Source of the DNA: Thunnus maccoyii
Taxonomy: Eukaryota; Chordata; Actinopteri; Scombriformes; Scombridae
Direction: 5' to 3'
Length of the DNA stretch: 64,000 nucleotides
NCBI RefSeq assembly: GCF_910596095.1
Contig: NC_056545.1
Coordinates: forward strand, 925,001 to 989,000
The position numbers were made by a program, and so were the translations under genes. The notes under the pieces were generated by a model. The model ran no database searches. It had not been told where the DNA came from and worked only from the letters and a program-made list of their open reading frames with translations. Below, in pieces: positions 1 through 12,165 of this stretch (positions are counted from its first letter, which is position 1; every line of letters begins with the position of its first letter).

Positions 1-53
1 TCTCAGGTACTCTGCTCTTTATATTCACTCTACACCATCAGGAACAACTACAA

Positions 54-55
54 TC

Positions 56-87
<32 letters not shown>
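54..87. repeat. (AAT)n microsatellite
   Basis: Uninterrupted ATA/AAT trinucleotide run in the intron upstream of the TIM IgV exon. The rest of 1-492 is AT-rich intron. No signal-peptide exon is visible, so the first exon of the TIM gene should lie left of the window. Confidence 0.9.
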
Positions 88-492
88 TCACTTTATTTAT
101 ACAGTATTGCACATTTCATAAACAGAGTGAAGCTGAAAATAATCAACAAGCTAAAAAAGAAAACAGAAAACAATTTAAACTGTTAAATATTAAAGTACAT
201 TTTAAAGAGGAAGGGAGTCAATGCATCTGTTACTGATAATATTCCACAAACATCCGCTTTACAACAAACAAACAATCTTTTTCTCAGAGCATCAAACTGA
301 ACAGATGATCAGATAAGAAGATGCTGACGGTTATTAACAGAATGAAACTAAGATGTTTATCTTCAGATCTTCTCAGTAAAGAAAACAGAATCTGGATTTT
401 AGTTTCTGACGAGACTCGAAGGATCTGAAACATAAAGTTGAAGCTGTTTAAGCAGCAACATTAACAGAGTCTGTCTGTGTTTGTGTCTTCAG

Positions 493-846
493 TCATTGAA
501 TGCAGCAGCAGCAGCATGAAGGTTGTTGGTCGAGCAGGTGAGAACGTCACTCTGCCGTGTAAATATGACTTTAAGAATAAAGGAGCGACGGAAGCTTGCT
601 GGGGTCGAGGAGAAATACCACTTTCAAAATGCAACAACCAGATCATCTCCACAGACGGACATAAAGTGATAGAATCAACCAGAGTTTCCAGCAGGTATCA
701 GTTACTGGGACGACTGGAGGATGGAGATGTTTCTCTGACGATCCTGAACACCACAGAGGAAGATGCTGGATGGTACGGATGCAGAGTGGAGATACCTGGG
801 TGGTTCAATGATGAAAAACATCACATCGATCTGATCATTGAGAAAG
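493..846 (+). CDS. TIM exon: IgV domain
   Basis: Acceptor TGTGTCTTCAG ends at 492; donor AAAG|GTAAG follows 846. The exon is 354 nt, phase 1-1. Ig B-strand Cys is in TLPC and F-strand Cys in DAGWYGC. The extra pair EACW / LSKC anchors the CC' loop as in TIMs. WFND is in the FG loop. NVT and NTT are potential N-glycosylation sites. The GSC cysteine and the first Cys of CC found in mammalian TIMs are Ile and Gly here. Confidence 0.92.
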
Positions 847-2414
847 GTAAGAAATGGTTTAAAACATGATCAGTTTACTCTCCAGGCAGAATATTTGTGT
901 GAGATCCATCAACTGTCTCTGACTGGAGACCAGAACAACCTGTAGAGCAGCAGCCTCACACTAACCTGATATAACAGCTACACGACTCTCATGTTTTACT
1001 GGTTTTAATGCTGTTGTTCATCGTCTGTGATGTTAAAACAGATTCACACGGTCAGAGAAATAAAAAGTGCGTCCTGGTTTTAGTTCAGTTATAAAGTACC
1101 AAAAACTGCAGTTCCTCAAATGGCCAGTTTAAGCCATTGTGTATTAAAAGCTCATAACACAAAGATAATAACTCGTCAGCAGATTTACAGACGTCTCTTT
1201 TATAATGGAGATCTGTGGGGAAAATTATGTTATGGCTGCAGTACTGCGACTGACCACCAGGACAAACTGCCAGTAAGGCTGAGTGAAGGAGCCCCATTAG
1301 ATCCATTAATACATCCTCTGTTAATATTCAGCACCATAACCAATCATTGTGAGAATTTTTAAAGAAAATTCTCTGATTCCAGCTTCTTAAATGTGAATAT
1401 TTTCTGGTTTCTTTAGTCTCTGTGACAGTAAATCGAAGATCTTTGTGTTGTGGACAAAACAAAACATTTGAGGACGTCATCTTTAGGAAACACTGATCAA
1501 CAATTTTCCACATTTTCTGACATTTTGGAGACTAAAAAAGTAATTATTAATCGAGAAAATACCTGACATTTCAATCAACAATGAAAATAATCATTAGTTG
1601 CAGCCATAAATGAACAGCACCATATCTGCTTGGTAAATCATGATGGCGCCTAGTTTCACATTATTTCGATTAAATCTTGTTCCATCATCTGCTTACATCA
1701 CTGGAGTCTTTATTTCCACACATCCAGTCAAATCTTTAATAAAGGATATCATGTCGTTCTGTCATCAGCAGACGGTCACACTGAGCCTGACTGCATCCTG
1801 CTACACAACACAAGAGCCACATTAGCTTCCTGCTAAAGTCTACTTCTTGTCTAACTTACAGACATGAACACATGTCTTGTCCTGCAGCTTGTTGAAGGAG
1901 CCACAAACATTATTCACCAGGGAAAAGTGCTCCGCTAATGTCAGTTAGCAGTCTAGGTAGCTAATTAGCTGCTCAGCTGCAGCACATTAAACTGCATGTA
2001 AACATACCTGCAGATGTCATTTCAGACCCGTTAGCTGCAGGTTTGGTCGTTGCTTAAAATCCCTGTTAGCGTCCATGACTCGTAGCTACAGCAGTTTGTT
2101 TACTTTGTGTCAGTTCATATGATGTAACACCGGTAGCCTGCCAGCTGCTGTCAATCAAACACAGACACCGACACGCCCCTCCAGCTGCTGTCAATCAAAC
2201 ACAGACACCGACACGCCCCTCCAGCTGCTGTCAATCAAACACAGACACCGACACGCCCCCACAGTCCAGATGTTCCAGATGTTACTGATGTTGGATGATG
2301 TAATGTAATGTGACTGATTTCAGATCCAGCTCCTCAGTCGACAACGTCAACAACAACAAACGAAGAGACGAGTACAGAACAGACGACAGACACTTACGCA
2401 ACAAGTATGACTCC

Positions 2415-2456
<42 letters not shown>

Positions 2457-5400
2457 GATTTACATATTAAACTGTATTTACTCTCTTTGTTGGCCAAAGT
2501 TACTTTCACACAGTAATTAGTAAGTAAATATGTAATTATTGTTTAATCCTCTAAAGTAATTTTTATAGACAGTTTAATACATAAACATGCTGATAGACTC
2601 ACTGCACTGAAAATAAAATGTCCTCTTTCAGCTTTATTGTACATTTGCAATAATGACAATAATAAATGTATTTATATACCACTTAGCTCCATTTTGTTGA
2701 TATTATAAATTCCAGCTGATGTTTTTATAGAAATTTTACATTTTAGTGGCCTAATATCTTTTATACAGTGAAACAAACATCAAAAGGTTGAATTCTGGTC
2801 TTTCCTGTTTACTGCAGTGTTGATATATAAATCAGTAAAATCTTTTGTACAACAATGTTATAAAATAAACTGAAGAACAAAACTTGTTTGCATATAATAC
2901 AATATACTTTATAATAATTACTTTATTCCATTATTTATTCTAATCTATTACATTTTATAGGGTTTAATGTTTAATAACAGTTCAGTTGTTTGTACTGAAC
3001 ATTAATTCAAAATAAAGTTTAATCATGTTTGACTGATGGTGACTCTTCATGTCCTCCGCTCTTCATCTTCATCATTAATCTTTAAATCCAAACCAGAAAC
3101 CCTGAAATAAAGTCCAGTCAGATGTTTTTCCTTCATGAGCTTCATCATGACATCATGCTGCTGCTGACAGAGCTGCTTTCATTTCCTCATCCTGCAGGTC
3201 ATGTGACTCCTACAGAGAGCGTCTCAACTTCACCCCCGGACAGCGCCGAGGCCAAGGTGAGAGAGATATAAAGACTTCCTGTGTGAAAGAGCAACATGTG
3301 ACTGCGAGAACATCGCTGTAGTTTATACGCTTTGTGTCATAAAATACAGACACATTTCTACAAGAACAAATATATCAAAAAATGTGTTCCAGAGCATTTA
3401 GCTGCATTAGAGGCAGGATGTAATGAGACGAAAGACATTTACATGTTAACATGAATTGAAAATATAAAAGGACCAAGCATAGAACCCTGAGGAACCCCAC
3501 AAGTTATTACTGACACAGTTAATGGGTTGACAGTGTTGCTCTGTGTCTGCTTTATAAGCTGATGATATGTCAGATGTGTTTACAGACTGTTTGATTAATT
3601 CTGCTTTAACACAAAAGTAAAAGTAGAAAAACTGTACAGAAAAACGTCCAAAGTTTTACATATTTGAAGTATTATCAGCTGAATTTACTGATGGTATTGA
3701 AAGAAAAAGTACCTTTACTGTAGGTCCATTCAGTACACAGAATGCTCTTTTTCACACTGTTATATTATTATGTATATTCTATTATTGTTATCACTGATTC
3801 ATTCATGTGGAAGCATCGTTACTGCTGGAGGTTGTTCTTTTAACTACTTTATATCCTGTTTCATAGTTTAATCTGTAACAATAAATCACATTTTATGTGT
3901 TTTATATGGAAAATGTTTAATCTCAATCTGTAGCCAGTAACAGAAACTAGCTGTCACAGAAATGTAGAGGTATGAAGTAGCAATAAGTATAAATACATCC
4001 AAATTTAATCAAAACTCTGAACCAAAACAGACATGTAGCTAAATGCTAATGTGTATGTGTGTACATACGTGTGTGTTGCTGTGAATTTTTATAGCTGCTG
4101 ATGACTCAGCAGGTGTTGAAACAACATGAACCAAAAGTCTAGCGGTTATCAGACTGTTTGAAACAAACTGTGAATGTTGTAACGTCCTTCATTGTAAATG
4201 TCTCACAGTTTATAGCAAAAAGGAATAAAACCTTCTACTAGTGTAGGATATACTGCGTGATCTCGGCCAAACAAAATCCTGTTTTACCCTCTAAATAGTA
4301 CAATACCCAGGAGCCTCAGCTGTCGTTGCTATGGAGATGAAGCCAGTTAGACGTGCTAATCAGAGCAAATAACAAATTCCAAATGTTGCATTGTTGAATT
4401 GGGGAATAAAACACGTTGCCGTAGTTACCAAATTAATCAAAAACTGACCCAGAAATCAAAATTTAATCAGCAGGTTGTATAATTAGTTTTCTCAACATCA
4501 CAATCATTAGCTTCAGCTCACCGTTACATTAACAAATAGTTGTTTTATTACAGAGTTGGTGTTGTGAAGATAACAGTGCTGTGTATTAACAATATAACTC
4601 CATGTGCAGTAAGTTTGGGTTAAAATTACATCAAACATTAGCTGAGTTGTGGCGTCCATGTTTGTTTGGTTTCCAGGTTCTTACACATCATTAAGCACCA
4701 GACGGTTATATTGATATAGATAGATATATATCCGAGTTTCCCAGTTAACATTACAACATGAATTTTAATGTGTTGACACTATTTACAAGTTGGGAACTCG
4801 CAATTCAATAACTCAGATATAATGATAATAATTTTTTATAGCAAAACAAATGTTACAAAGTGCTTCATAAGGCAGTAAAAAAATAGATAATTGAAGCCAA
4901 AGTAGTGCTAATAAAAAAGTATATATAGTATATGATATGATGGTATGAAAATTATGACATTAGAGGTACAAGTAACACATTTTAGCTCTGTGATTGGATG
5001 CTTTTTTTGCCAAAATGCAGCTTGGGAGTCGTAGTTAAACCCTAAAATTGTTTATGTTCACAGTTTGCAGATTTTATGAAAGAACCAGAAATGTTCTAAC
5101 ACAGTTTTTAATCTTTTATACTGATGTTTTAACCAGGAGAGTTTCATGTATTTAAAGTCGTTTTGACCTCCTGAAGTGACAGTCAGTGTGTTTCTGTTGT
5201 CATCAGCCTCAGCAGACGAGCAGCAGTACAACTGTGGTTCTGGTGTCTGTTCTGTTCGCGTTGATCGCTTTGGTCACAGCAGGTGTTATCATCATCATCG
5301 GTAAGTCATGTTTTCACAGCCACAACAACAGAACTGACTCTGTGTTTGAGGGAAAATGTTCCTTAGTTTTAACCCTGAGAGGAAGCAGTGGTCAGTCGGC

Positions 5401-8400
5401 CATGATGGAAGTCATGTGAGCCGTTGACGCCTGTGACTTCTTCATTTTAGAGATTCTTTCGTATGAATGAATCATAAAAATGTTATTTTCTGACCGGAGC
5501 TGTGAGATCACTTCATCTTTTCTACAATCACATGTTGATTTTAATTTCTGGGAACAAGTTGATTTGTATTCATAAGAAGTTTAATAATCCTTCAACATGT
5601 TCAGCCTTTCAAGAAAACAACACTTTTAGGTCTCAATAATGAATTCTTTCTGTAGTGTGTGATGTTACATAAATGCAACTGAATTAAAGGACAATTCTGG
5701 TGATTTTCTATATTTTTCTTCATGTTTGGATCCAAACCAACAATGAACTGATCTACTAACAGGTATTGTGTGTGTATCAGAGGGATTATACTGAAGTTCT
5801 CTGAGAAATCCATAATGTAGCACAAAGTCAGAGGTTTTGATCTGCAGCAGAACAAGCTGGCGAAGCTGTAAACAGAACCGTGTTCCTGCACATGCTCAGT
5901 AGCGTCTGCCTTACACAGAACTACTCTCCGGAGACTGAAAACATGATGCTGTTATTAGTGTTTGGAGCCGTTTCTAAACAAACTAACGTGACCAAACTCT
6001 TCATGATGAAGGAACATGTCACCCAGTGCAGCGATGTGACTCACTAATGTGTTTTTAATCAGATATATCAGCTTTGATACACACACAATACTTGTTAGTA
6101 GATCAGTTCATTGTTGTTTGGATCTAAACGTGAGATTTATTGTTTTATATTTGAGTTCTATAAAGAGAAAGAAATGTCCTTTTATGCCTTCTGCTCATTT
6201 TCATGATAAGTCGTCCTTTATAAGGGATTAATCATTTACTCATGCATTATAGATCATTCATAAGCCATTAATAAAGGCAACTTTTGGGTTGCCAGGTTGT
6301 GGAAAATCCTCTTTCAGCATCAAAAGAGCTAAAAAGTATGAATGAATCCAGTTTATGATATTTTGGGTTTTGTTGTTGTTGTTTCCATCGTTTTATCAGT
6401 TGTGTGACGTATAAAACAGAACATCAGAGTCTGTCGTGTTGGTTTAATCCAGTATATCAGTGTTTGACTTGATTCTTTATTAATGTTTTTATTTCTGATG
6501 TTTTTCTGTCTCTGCAGCGAGAAGATCGAACCGACTCAAAATGTAAGTTTCATTAATGACTCACTCACATCGGCTCATTTAAACTTCTTTTATTTTTAAT
6601 TGGTCAGCTTTTTCTGAATTTCATCTCCAATTAATCCACACTGGATCTCTGAAAAAGTGAAACTATAAACTACAGACAGCTGCTGCTGGAGCGTTTTAAA
6701 CCTGAATTAGAGTCCAGTAAAAGATCTGAATTGATCTCTTTGGTTTAGAAGTTTGTGGTAAATAAAACGTCGTTGGAACAAACTGCAGTTATGCTTCTCT
6801 GATGACAAATCATGACTCAGTGGAGACTCGATGAGTCAGCAGGGGGACCTCAGAGTCGGGAACCTCATGAGGTCTCACCTAGAAAACGTTTGACACACTT
6901 CTGATCATCATTATCGTCATCTTCATCCTTCTTCACATTCACACTGTGATGTGTTCAAACTGAAACTCAGCAATGAGAAAAAGACCCGAAACCACAAACC
7001 ACACGACAGATTTCAGGATGTAAAACTGAATATTTAATATTTTCTTGTAACTCCCAGTTCAACCAGTTTAAACCTTATTGTTGTTAATCACTATAAAACA
7101 AATGTACAGGTGGAAGAAGAATTCAGATCCTTTACTTAAGTAAAAGTACCAATACAACAATATAAAGTATTATTATTATTAGCATTGCAGTACAAGTACA
7201 TAAGTATTATGAGCTTGATGTAGTTAAAGTATTGCAGTAAAAGTACATAAGTATTATGAGCTTGATGTAGTTAAAGTATTGCAGTAAAAGTACATAAGTA
7301 TTATGAGCTTGATGTAGTTAAAGTATTGCAGTAAAAGTACATAAGTATTATGAGCTTGATGTAGTTAAAGTATTGCAGTAAAAGTACATAAGTATTATGA
7401 GCTTGATGTAGTTAAAGTATTGCAGTAAAAGTAGTGGTTTGGTCCCTCTGACTGATATATTATTATATATGACATCATTAGATTATTAATAGTGAAGCAT
7501 CAGTGTTAGAGCAGCATGTTACTGTTGTAGCTGCTGGAGGTGGAGCTAGTTTACACTACTTTATATACAGTTAGCTAGTTTAGTCCAGTGGTTCCCAACC
7601 TAGGGGTCGGGCCCCTCCAAAGGGTCAGCAGATAAATCTGAGGGGTGGTGAGATGATTAATGGGAGAGGAAAGAAGAAAAAACAAAGTTCTGATACACAA
7701 ATCTGTTTTCAGTTTTTGGACTTTTTCTCTAATCTTTGATTTTTGCTGAAATATTGGATCATTTGAACATTTATTGAAATGAAAGCATGTGAGAAGTTTA
7801 GAGGGAAAAATCACTATTTGGTGGAGCTGTTAACAACTCATAGACATGTGAAATGTGACCCCGACTACACACTGCTTTTTGTAAGACGTCAAAAGACAAA
7901 AAGGTTGGAAACCAGTGGTTTCCAAAGTTTTCAGTTTTGAGTTTTTCTTTCCTCAGAAACAGAAACTAATTGACGGATATGAAAGCGTTGAGAGGAAACC
8001 GCTGACTGATGTAACGCTCAGAGCGCTCAGGGTGTTCGGACTTGCCCTGCAGCTGTTGCGACACTTAGTCCAAATGTCATATCTTAAATGTCACATCTGA
8101 AGCAGAAGGTCATGTGACCAACTGGTGAGATGCATCTTAGAAAAACTGCATCTTAGATCAAACCACAGTGTAATTATAACCAACCAGCATAATGAGACCA
8201 GATCACTAAGTTATAACTACGAATACATGTGTTGTATTAATGAGACATTTCAGATTTTTAATTTTTTTAAGCTTAATTAGCATCATAACTACTTATATTG
8301 AACTCAGCCTCAACAAAACAGACAATGATCAGAAAAAGATCATAACAATTAATTTGTCTTGATGATGTTATTTTGTACTGATTACTGCACATTTTCAATT

Positions 8401-9290
8401 AATTCCCACTAATTGATACCTTCTTCAACTGAAGTCTTTAAGTCAGACCAGCAGATCAGCTGAAACTGCAAAAATTTGTACAATTCAACAAACATGAAGA
8501 GATGATTGAAGAGAATCCTGATAATAAAAATCATATTAAAGAGAGTTTAAGTGTCTTTAGTTCTTCAGTTAAAGATCCTTGTGGAGAACAGAGCAGTTGG
8601 TCCAGACGGTCAGATGATGCAGAAGAAGTTCATCTTACTTTCTTCTGCTATGAAATTCTGCATCTACATTTTGAGGAAACTTTTTCTTTTTAAGGATCTG
8701 ACAGACAGAAAAACATTTTGGTGATCAGATGAGATTCATGTGAGGAAACAGGAGGAAAAAAACATAAAACTGATTCTATGATCAATGTGGGAAAAGACGC
8801 CCCCTTGTGGTTTTGGAGAATCTGCCTCACAGTTAGATTGTTATATGAAGTCTGAGTTTGTTGATGTGTAAAAACAAATAAAAGACAAAAAAAACAACAG
8901 AAACATTAATCATGTTTCACTGAAAAAACATAAAATCAACTCGTCCTCTGAAAAATAAACCCGACTGTGAACTAAAACCAGCTTTCAGATTAAATAAAAT
9001 ACTTCCAAACTGTAGCTGAAGAACTCTTTAAAACGTAGAAATAGTGACAGAATTGAAAGTTTGGTTTGTTTAAAACTAAAACTCATCAAACCAGATGATT
9101 TAAATGAACTTTGCCTTTAAAAAAAAAGCTGTAATTTGAGTGTAAAAGAGAAACCAGTCCGATGACATAATATTCAGTATGTAAATTATTAAATCTAAAA
9201 TGTTTTTGTATTTGCTGCAAGTGTTTTATTTATTATTCTACCAACACATGACCCTCAAAACTCTGCTGGTTTCCCTCATCTTCCCCTGCT

Positions 9291-9323
<33 letters not shown>

Positions 9324-9524
9324 CCAAAGAAAGTCTTGAATAAGTGAACAGATGACTGATGTGAGTTCTTTGTGTCTTTCAGCCCTCAGCAGCAGCAGGT
9401 CTTCAGTTCGGTCCAGTTCAGGTCTACTTCAACCACCCTGCAGCTCCAGAGTCGAGGTTCTGCGGTGGAGAACATCTACCAGATAGACGGCGACGCCGGC
9501 GGCGACTACGAGCTCTGTCCCTGA
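493..9524 (+). CDS. TIM/HAVCR-family receptor gene (IgV-mucin-TM-tail), 5' exon missing
   Basis: Six exons join in phase (493-846, 2324-2404, 3198-3256, 5207-5300, 6518-6542, 9383-9524) to 250 residues plus a stop; the summed length fits the phases exactly. The order IgV domain, Thr/Ser/Pro stem, one transmembrane helix and Tyr-containing tail is that of TIM (T-cell immunoglobulin and mucin) receptors, cell-surface proteins that bind phosphatidylserine on apoptotic cells. The IgV has TLPCKYD, EACWGRGE, DVSLTILN and GWFND, the last being the metal-dependent phosphatidylserine site of TIM-1/TIM-4. Two of the six family cysteines are absent. The tail has the ENIYQID tyrosine motif. The signal peptide must be encoded upstream. 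The Thr-rich stem is short. Closest in feel to TIMD4/HAVCR1; orthology cannot be decided here. Confidence 0.88.
2141..2260. repeat. 3 x 40-bp tandem repeat in TIM intron
   Basis: Units start at 2141, 2181 and 2221 with CCAGCTGCTGTCAATCAAAC and end in CGACACGCCCCT or CGACACGCCCCC. They are essentially identical, so the array is young. Confidence 0.95.
2324..2404 (+). CDS. TIM exon: Thr-rich mucin stem, part 1
   Basis: Acceptor TGATTTCAG precedes 2324; donor ACAA|GTATGA follows 2404. The 81 nt (phase 1-1) encode a Thr/Ser/Glu-rich peptide (about DPAPQSTTSTTT and onward), suited to O-glycosylation. A CA microsatellite begins 10 nt past the donor. Confidence 0.8.
2414..2454. repeat. (CA)n microsatellite
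   Basis: About 20 CA dinucleotides immediately downstream of the mucin exon donor. CA repeats close to donors can influence splicing; that role is inference here. Confidence 0.95.
3198..3256 (+). CDS. TIM exon: Ser/Thr/Pro stem, part 2
   Basis: Acceptor ATCCTGCAG ends at 3197; donor CCAAG|GTGAGA follows 3256. The 59 nt (phase 1 to 0) encode a short Ser/Thr/Pro peptide (HVTPTESVSTSPPDS and onward). The phase matches both neighbouring exons. Confidence 0.75.
3450..3512 (-). mobile_element. LINE reverse-transcriptase remnant (L2-like)
   Basis: Read on the minus strand, this stretch encodes CGVPQGSMLGPFIF, the fingers/palm block that precedes the YADD box in L2/CR1-type reverse transcriptases. 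Flanking coding sequence is too decayed to follow. It is an old fragment in a TIM intron. Confidence 0.6.
3615..4000. repeat. Degenerate interspersed teleost repeat
   Basis: Contains phrases such as ACTGCTGGAGGTTGTTCTTT, AACTACTTTATAT and TAATCTGTAACAATAAATCA, which resemble the more complete copy at 7111-7585 (GTAGCTGCTGGAGGTGGAGC). It looks like a diverged member of a non-coding interspersed family; the family name was not established. The rest of 4001-5160 is AT-rich intron with nothing recognised. Confidence 0.45.
5207..5300 (+). CDS. TIM exon: transmembrane segment
   Basis: Acceptor TTGTCATCAG ends at 5206; donor ATCG|GTAAGT follows 5300. After a short Ser/Thr stretch the exon encodes about 22 hydrophobic residues (VVLVSVLFALIALVTAGVII), a single-pass type I transmembrane helix. 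Phase 0 to 1. Confidence 0.88.
5686..6185. mobile_element. MITE-like element with terminal inverted repeats in TIM intron
   Basis: 5728-5785 (GTTTGGATCCAAACCAACAA and onward) reappears inverted at about 6065-6127 (ending TTGTTTGGATCTAAAC). Outer ends AAAGGACAATTC and AATGTCCTTT also pair. No coding capacity seen, so it is a non-autonomous foldback or MITE-type DNA element of about 500 bp. The superfamily was not determined. Confidence 0.6.
6518..6542 (+). CDS. TIM exon: juxtamembrane basic segment
   Basis: Acceptor TCTCTGCAG ends at 6517; donor AAAAT|GTAAGT follows 6542. The 25 nt encode ARRSNRLK, basic residues expected just inside the membrane as a stop-transfer signal. Phase 1 to 2. Tiny exons are typical of TIM tails. 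Confidence 0.75.
7111..7585. repeat. Interspersed repeat with 5 x 47-bp tandem core
   Basis: Begins GGTGGAAGAAGAATTCAGAT-CCTTTACTTAAG, a common teleost interspersed repeat start. From about 7204 to 7436 a 47-bp unit containing GTATTATGAGCTTGATGTAG is repeated five times, with starts at 7204, 7251, 7298, 7345 and 7392. The non-repeated part ends where the hAT-like element begins. Confidence 0.75.
7586..7917. mobile_element. hAT-like non-autonomous transposon
   Basis: Starts CAGTGGTTCCCAACCTAGG and ends AAGGTTGGAAACCAGTG, imperfect terminal inverted repeats typical of hAT/Charlie-type ends. About 330 bp without an ORF. An 8-bp target-site duplication is not clear, so the exact ends are uncertain. 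Confidence 0.6.
9290..9325. repeat. (ATCA)n microsatellite
   Basis: Tetranucleotide run just upstream of the last TIM exon. The intron 7918-9382 otherwise shows no recognised gene. Confidence 0.9.
9383..9524 (+). CDS. TIM exon: cytoplasmic tail and stop
   Basis: Acceptor TGTCTTTCAG ends at 9382; TGA at 9522-9524. With phase 2 it encodes a Gln/Ser-rich tail ending in AVENIYQIDGDAGGDYELCP. Tyr in ENIYQID resembles the TIM-1-type phosphorylation site; a second Tyr is in DYEL. A candidate ATTAAA poly(A) signal lies near 10019. The 3' UTR region has a short GAT run at 9718-9736. Confidence 0.85.
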
Positions 9525-10024
9525 GACCTGAGAAGATGAAGAGCTGAGGACAAACACAAACTCTGTAAAGGGTCGAGCAGGACATTCGGCAGGTATCAGC
9601 TCTGTGACGCTGAGCTGAAAACATTCTGCAACCAGAAGAAGAGCTTTGCTGCGAGAAACGTCCAATCAGAGAGCTTCAGACCGCGTTCAGGTCATGTGAT
9701 GATGGATATTAGAGAAGATAATGATGATGATGATGATAAAGACCTGCAAGCGTTCAGGTGATGAAGGCGACTGTTTGATTACAGAGTTGTTTATTAAATT
9801 TGGGTTTAACTTAATATCACATTAAGTGTTTCTGTGTTATTATTCAAAGACAGATCAGTCATGTGATCATGATGTTTTCATTGCATCAGTTTAAATTCAT
9901 CTTTAAGATCTGTTTCTGCTTGATATAAATAATATTTAAAAACTCAGAATCTTTTTTTTTTCTCAGTTATGTCTTCATGTGAAGAGTGTCGAGTCATTAC
10001 TGGTGTAAATATAACGAGAATTAA

Positions 10025-10145
10025 ATGAAGCCACAACTTAAAGCAGCTTCTGTCTGTTTGTCTCCATCTAGCAGCAGAAACCTGAATCACAGTCTGGTGA
10101 TTTAAACATCACAGCTCAAATAACAATAATAATAATAATAATAAT

Positions 10146-10217
<72 letters not shown>

Positions 10218-11014
10218 CAAAATAAAATTATAAAATAACTATTAAGACAGAACAGCACTGATGTAGATCAGGAACAAATATAGGATATTACAGAGATACA
10301 ACAAGCTAATAAAACTAATATGTGCACACATGGATAAATATCTCCATATAACATGAATATATATGTATATATAACACACACACATCGATTTCATAAGGAA
10401 AAATTCATGAATTTCAGACTATGAATGTGTTTCTATAAGAAACTCTGAGCTGCATTTAAAGTGATTTCCAGTCAACAAACTGCTTTTCTTTACTGTTTAA
10501 ACTGTATTTAATCAACTGTTTTCAAAGCTGCAACACACAGAATAATATTCAGTCAATAAAACACAAGCTGATCTTTGTGTCATTTATCTGTGTTTTAGCA
10601 CTAATAGCAGGATTTCAGGAACTTGAATGATTATCATGATAATACTGTTAATCATGATATTTTGACCTGTGATAGTAATAGTGTGATATCAGCACATCCT
10701 CAGTCCAAGTCCTGCTTTAAAGGTAAGTAATACAATTTTAAAATCAGCTGTAAAATGTAAATGAAACCAGTGAAATGATGCTGACGGCTGAAACGTGTTT
10801 TCTGAAGACATTAAAACAGAAACACAGTTTTAAAAAGTCCAGGTTCAGGTTTGGATTTGAGGTTTAATTTAGAGACAATAAGTAAAAGTTCTTCTCTGTG
10901 GCGTCGATAACAAACTGTCTGAGTGTTCGGAGCCTCGAAACAACAACAAAATGTTATAAGGAGTAAAAAATGAACCGATTACATCAATAAAACACACAGT
11001 TAGTTAAAAAAAAA
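10025..11014. other. Intergenic, repeat-rich, no gene seen
   Basis: AT-rich sequence downstream of the TIM gene. It contains a compound (AAT)n(AAC)n(AAT)n microsatellite at about 10122-10218. No ORF with recognisable content on either strand. Confidence 0.7.
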
Positions 11015-12145
11015 AAAAAAGTTTTTCTTTTAACCTTCAATTCATTTTTAAATAAATAAGATCATTCAAGATAAAAAAAAACTTCATTCATTATTAATTT
11101 TTATTTTTCAGATGATTTATTTCATTTTTTATAAATTATTAAATGTTTGTGAAATATGGAATAATTAGAAGACACCAAATGTAGTCTTAATTGAAAAGTA
11201 TAAAACTTTATATTTCTTTTTACTCTACAAAGAAGTTTTTACTGCTTTTTCAGGTTTCAGGTCTCTGTAGTTTAAAGTGATTTGTGTAAATTAGATATAT
11301 ATAAAGTATAAATACAGTATAAACTGTATATAACAACATTTCAGAAAACAATACAACTTTGTCTCCTCCAGGCTGTGAGAACAAATGGACAATAAAGACT
11401 AAATCTATGTGATGAGGATTTATACAGTCTGTCAATGTTTGACTTTAGCCGTTCCAGGTTCTTTATTCCAAAGGTCAGCACTGTGCTGGGATCATATTTC
11501 TTTACAGTCACTTCTGGTTAAAGATTAATCCAGAGTTGAGACTGTTTGTGAAGCAACTGACATTTGAAATCTTCCTGCTGTGAGTTACATGTTTTTTCTT
11601 CCTACGTTTGGTTTCCTGGTTGAAGCTGCTGATTAATTTCACCTTCACTCATCAGCTTGATGAAAATTATTTTCAGCATCTAAAGGTAACGTAAGCAACA
11701 GGTTTCATCATGTTTGTGTCAGCGGGGGTTAAAATGATGTGACACCAGTAGAGATGGTGCTAGTAGTGATTTATTATGTTGCTTTGTTGAATACTGGTGG
11801 AAGGTTTGAAACCTTGTTAATCCTCTTTGACTCTAATTAGCTTTGCTAACAAGATGCTGTTTAGACAACAGAAACATCAGAGGAAACTCTGGAAAAGCTT
11901 CATTAGTCAAAATTCAGCCTGTTGACACACAAAGTGTAAATAGAAACACCTGAATAATACAATGTAATACAACAGTGATGCAATAAGTGTTAAGTTTTGT
12001 TGAGGTTCATTGGTTCTGTGGTTGTTGTTTTGGACTTAATTACTTTGAAAGATGTTTCTGATATTTAGTCGACCTCATTTTCATATATAGAGGAGAGAAA
12101 CGTATTACAAACACTTGGACAATATAAGACAATCCAGTACAGTTG
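11015..12145. repeat. Segmental duplication block, copy A (paralogous to 49505-51335)
   Basis: Shares long near-identical stretches with 49505-51335, for example AAATATGGAATAATTAGAAG, GGACAATAAAGACT and GCTGATTAATTTCACCTTCA in the same order. Copy B carries an extra segment of about 680 bp between AGAAAACAATA and CTCCTCCAG. No convincing gene; it marks the left part of the duplicated NLR unit. Confidence 0.85.
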
Positions 12146-12165
12146 CTAAACAGGCCAGCAGCATT

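Noticed and set aside
7204-7436. Regular repeats resembling a CRISPR array
   Set aside because: Direct head-to-tail 47-bp minisatellite without unique spacers, in a vertebrate genome.
7957-8100. Possible TIM tail exon after a TTTCCTCAG acceptor
   Set aside because: With the required phase 2 it hits a stop after four codons; the 9383 exon joins in phase and carries the family tyrosine motif.
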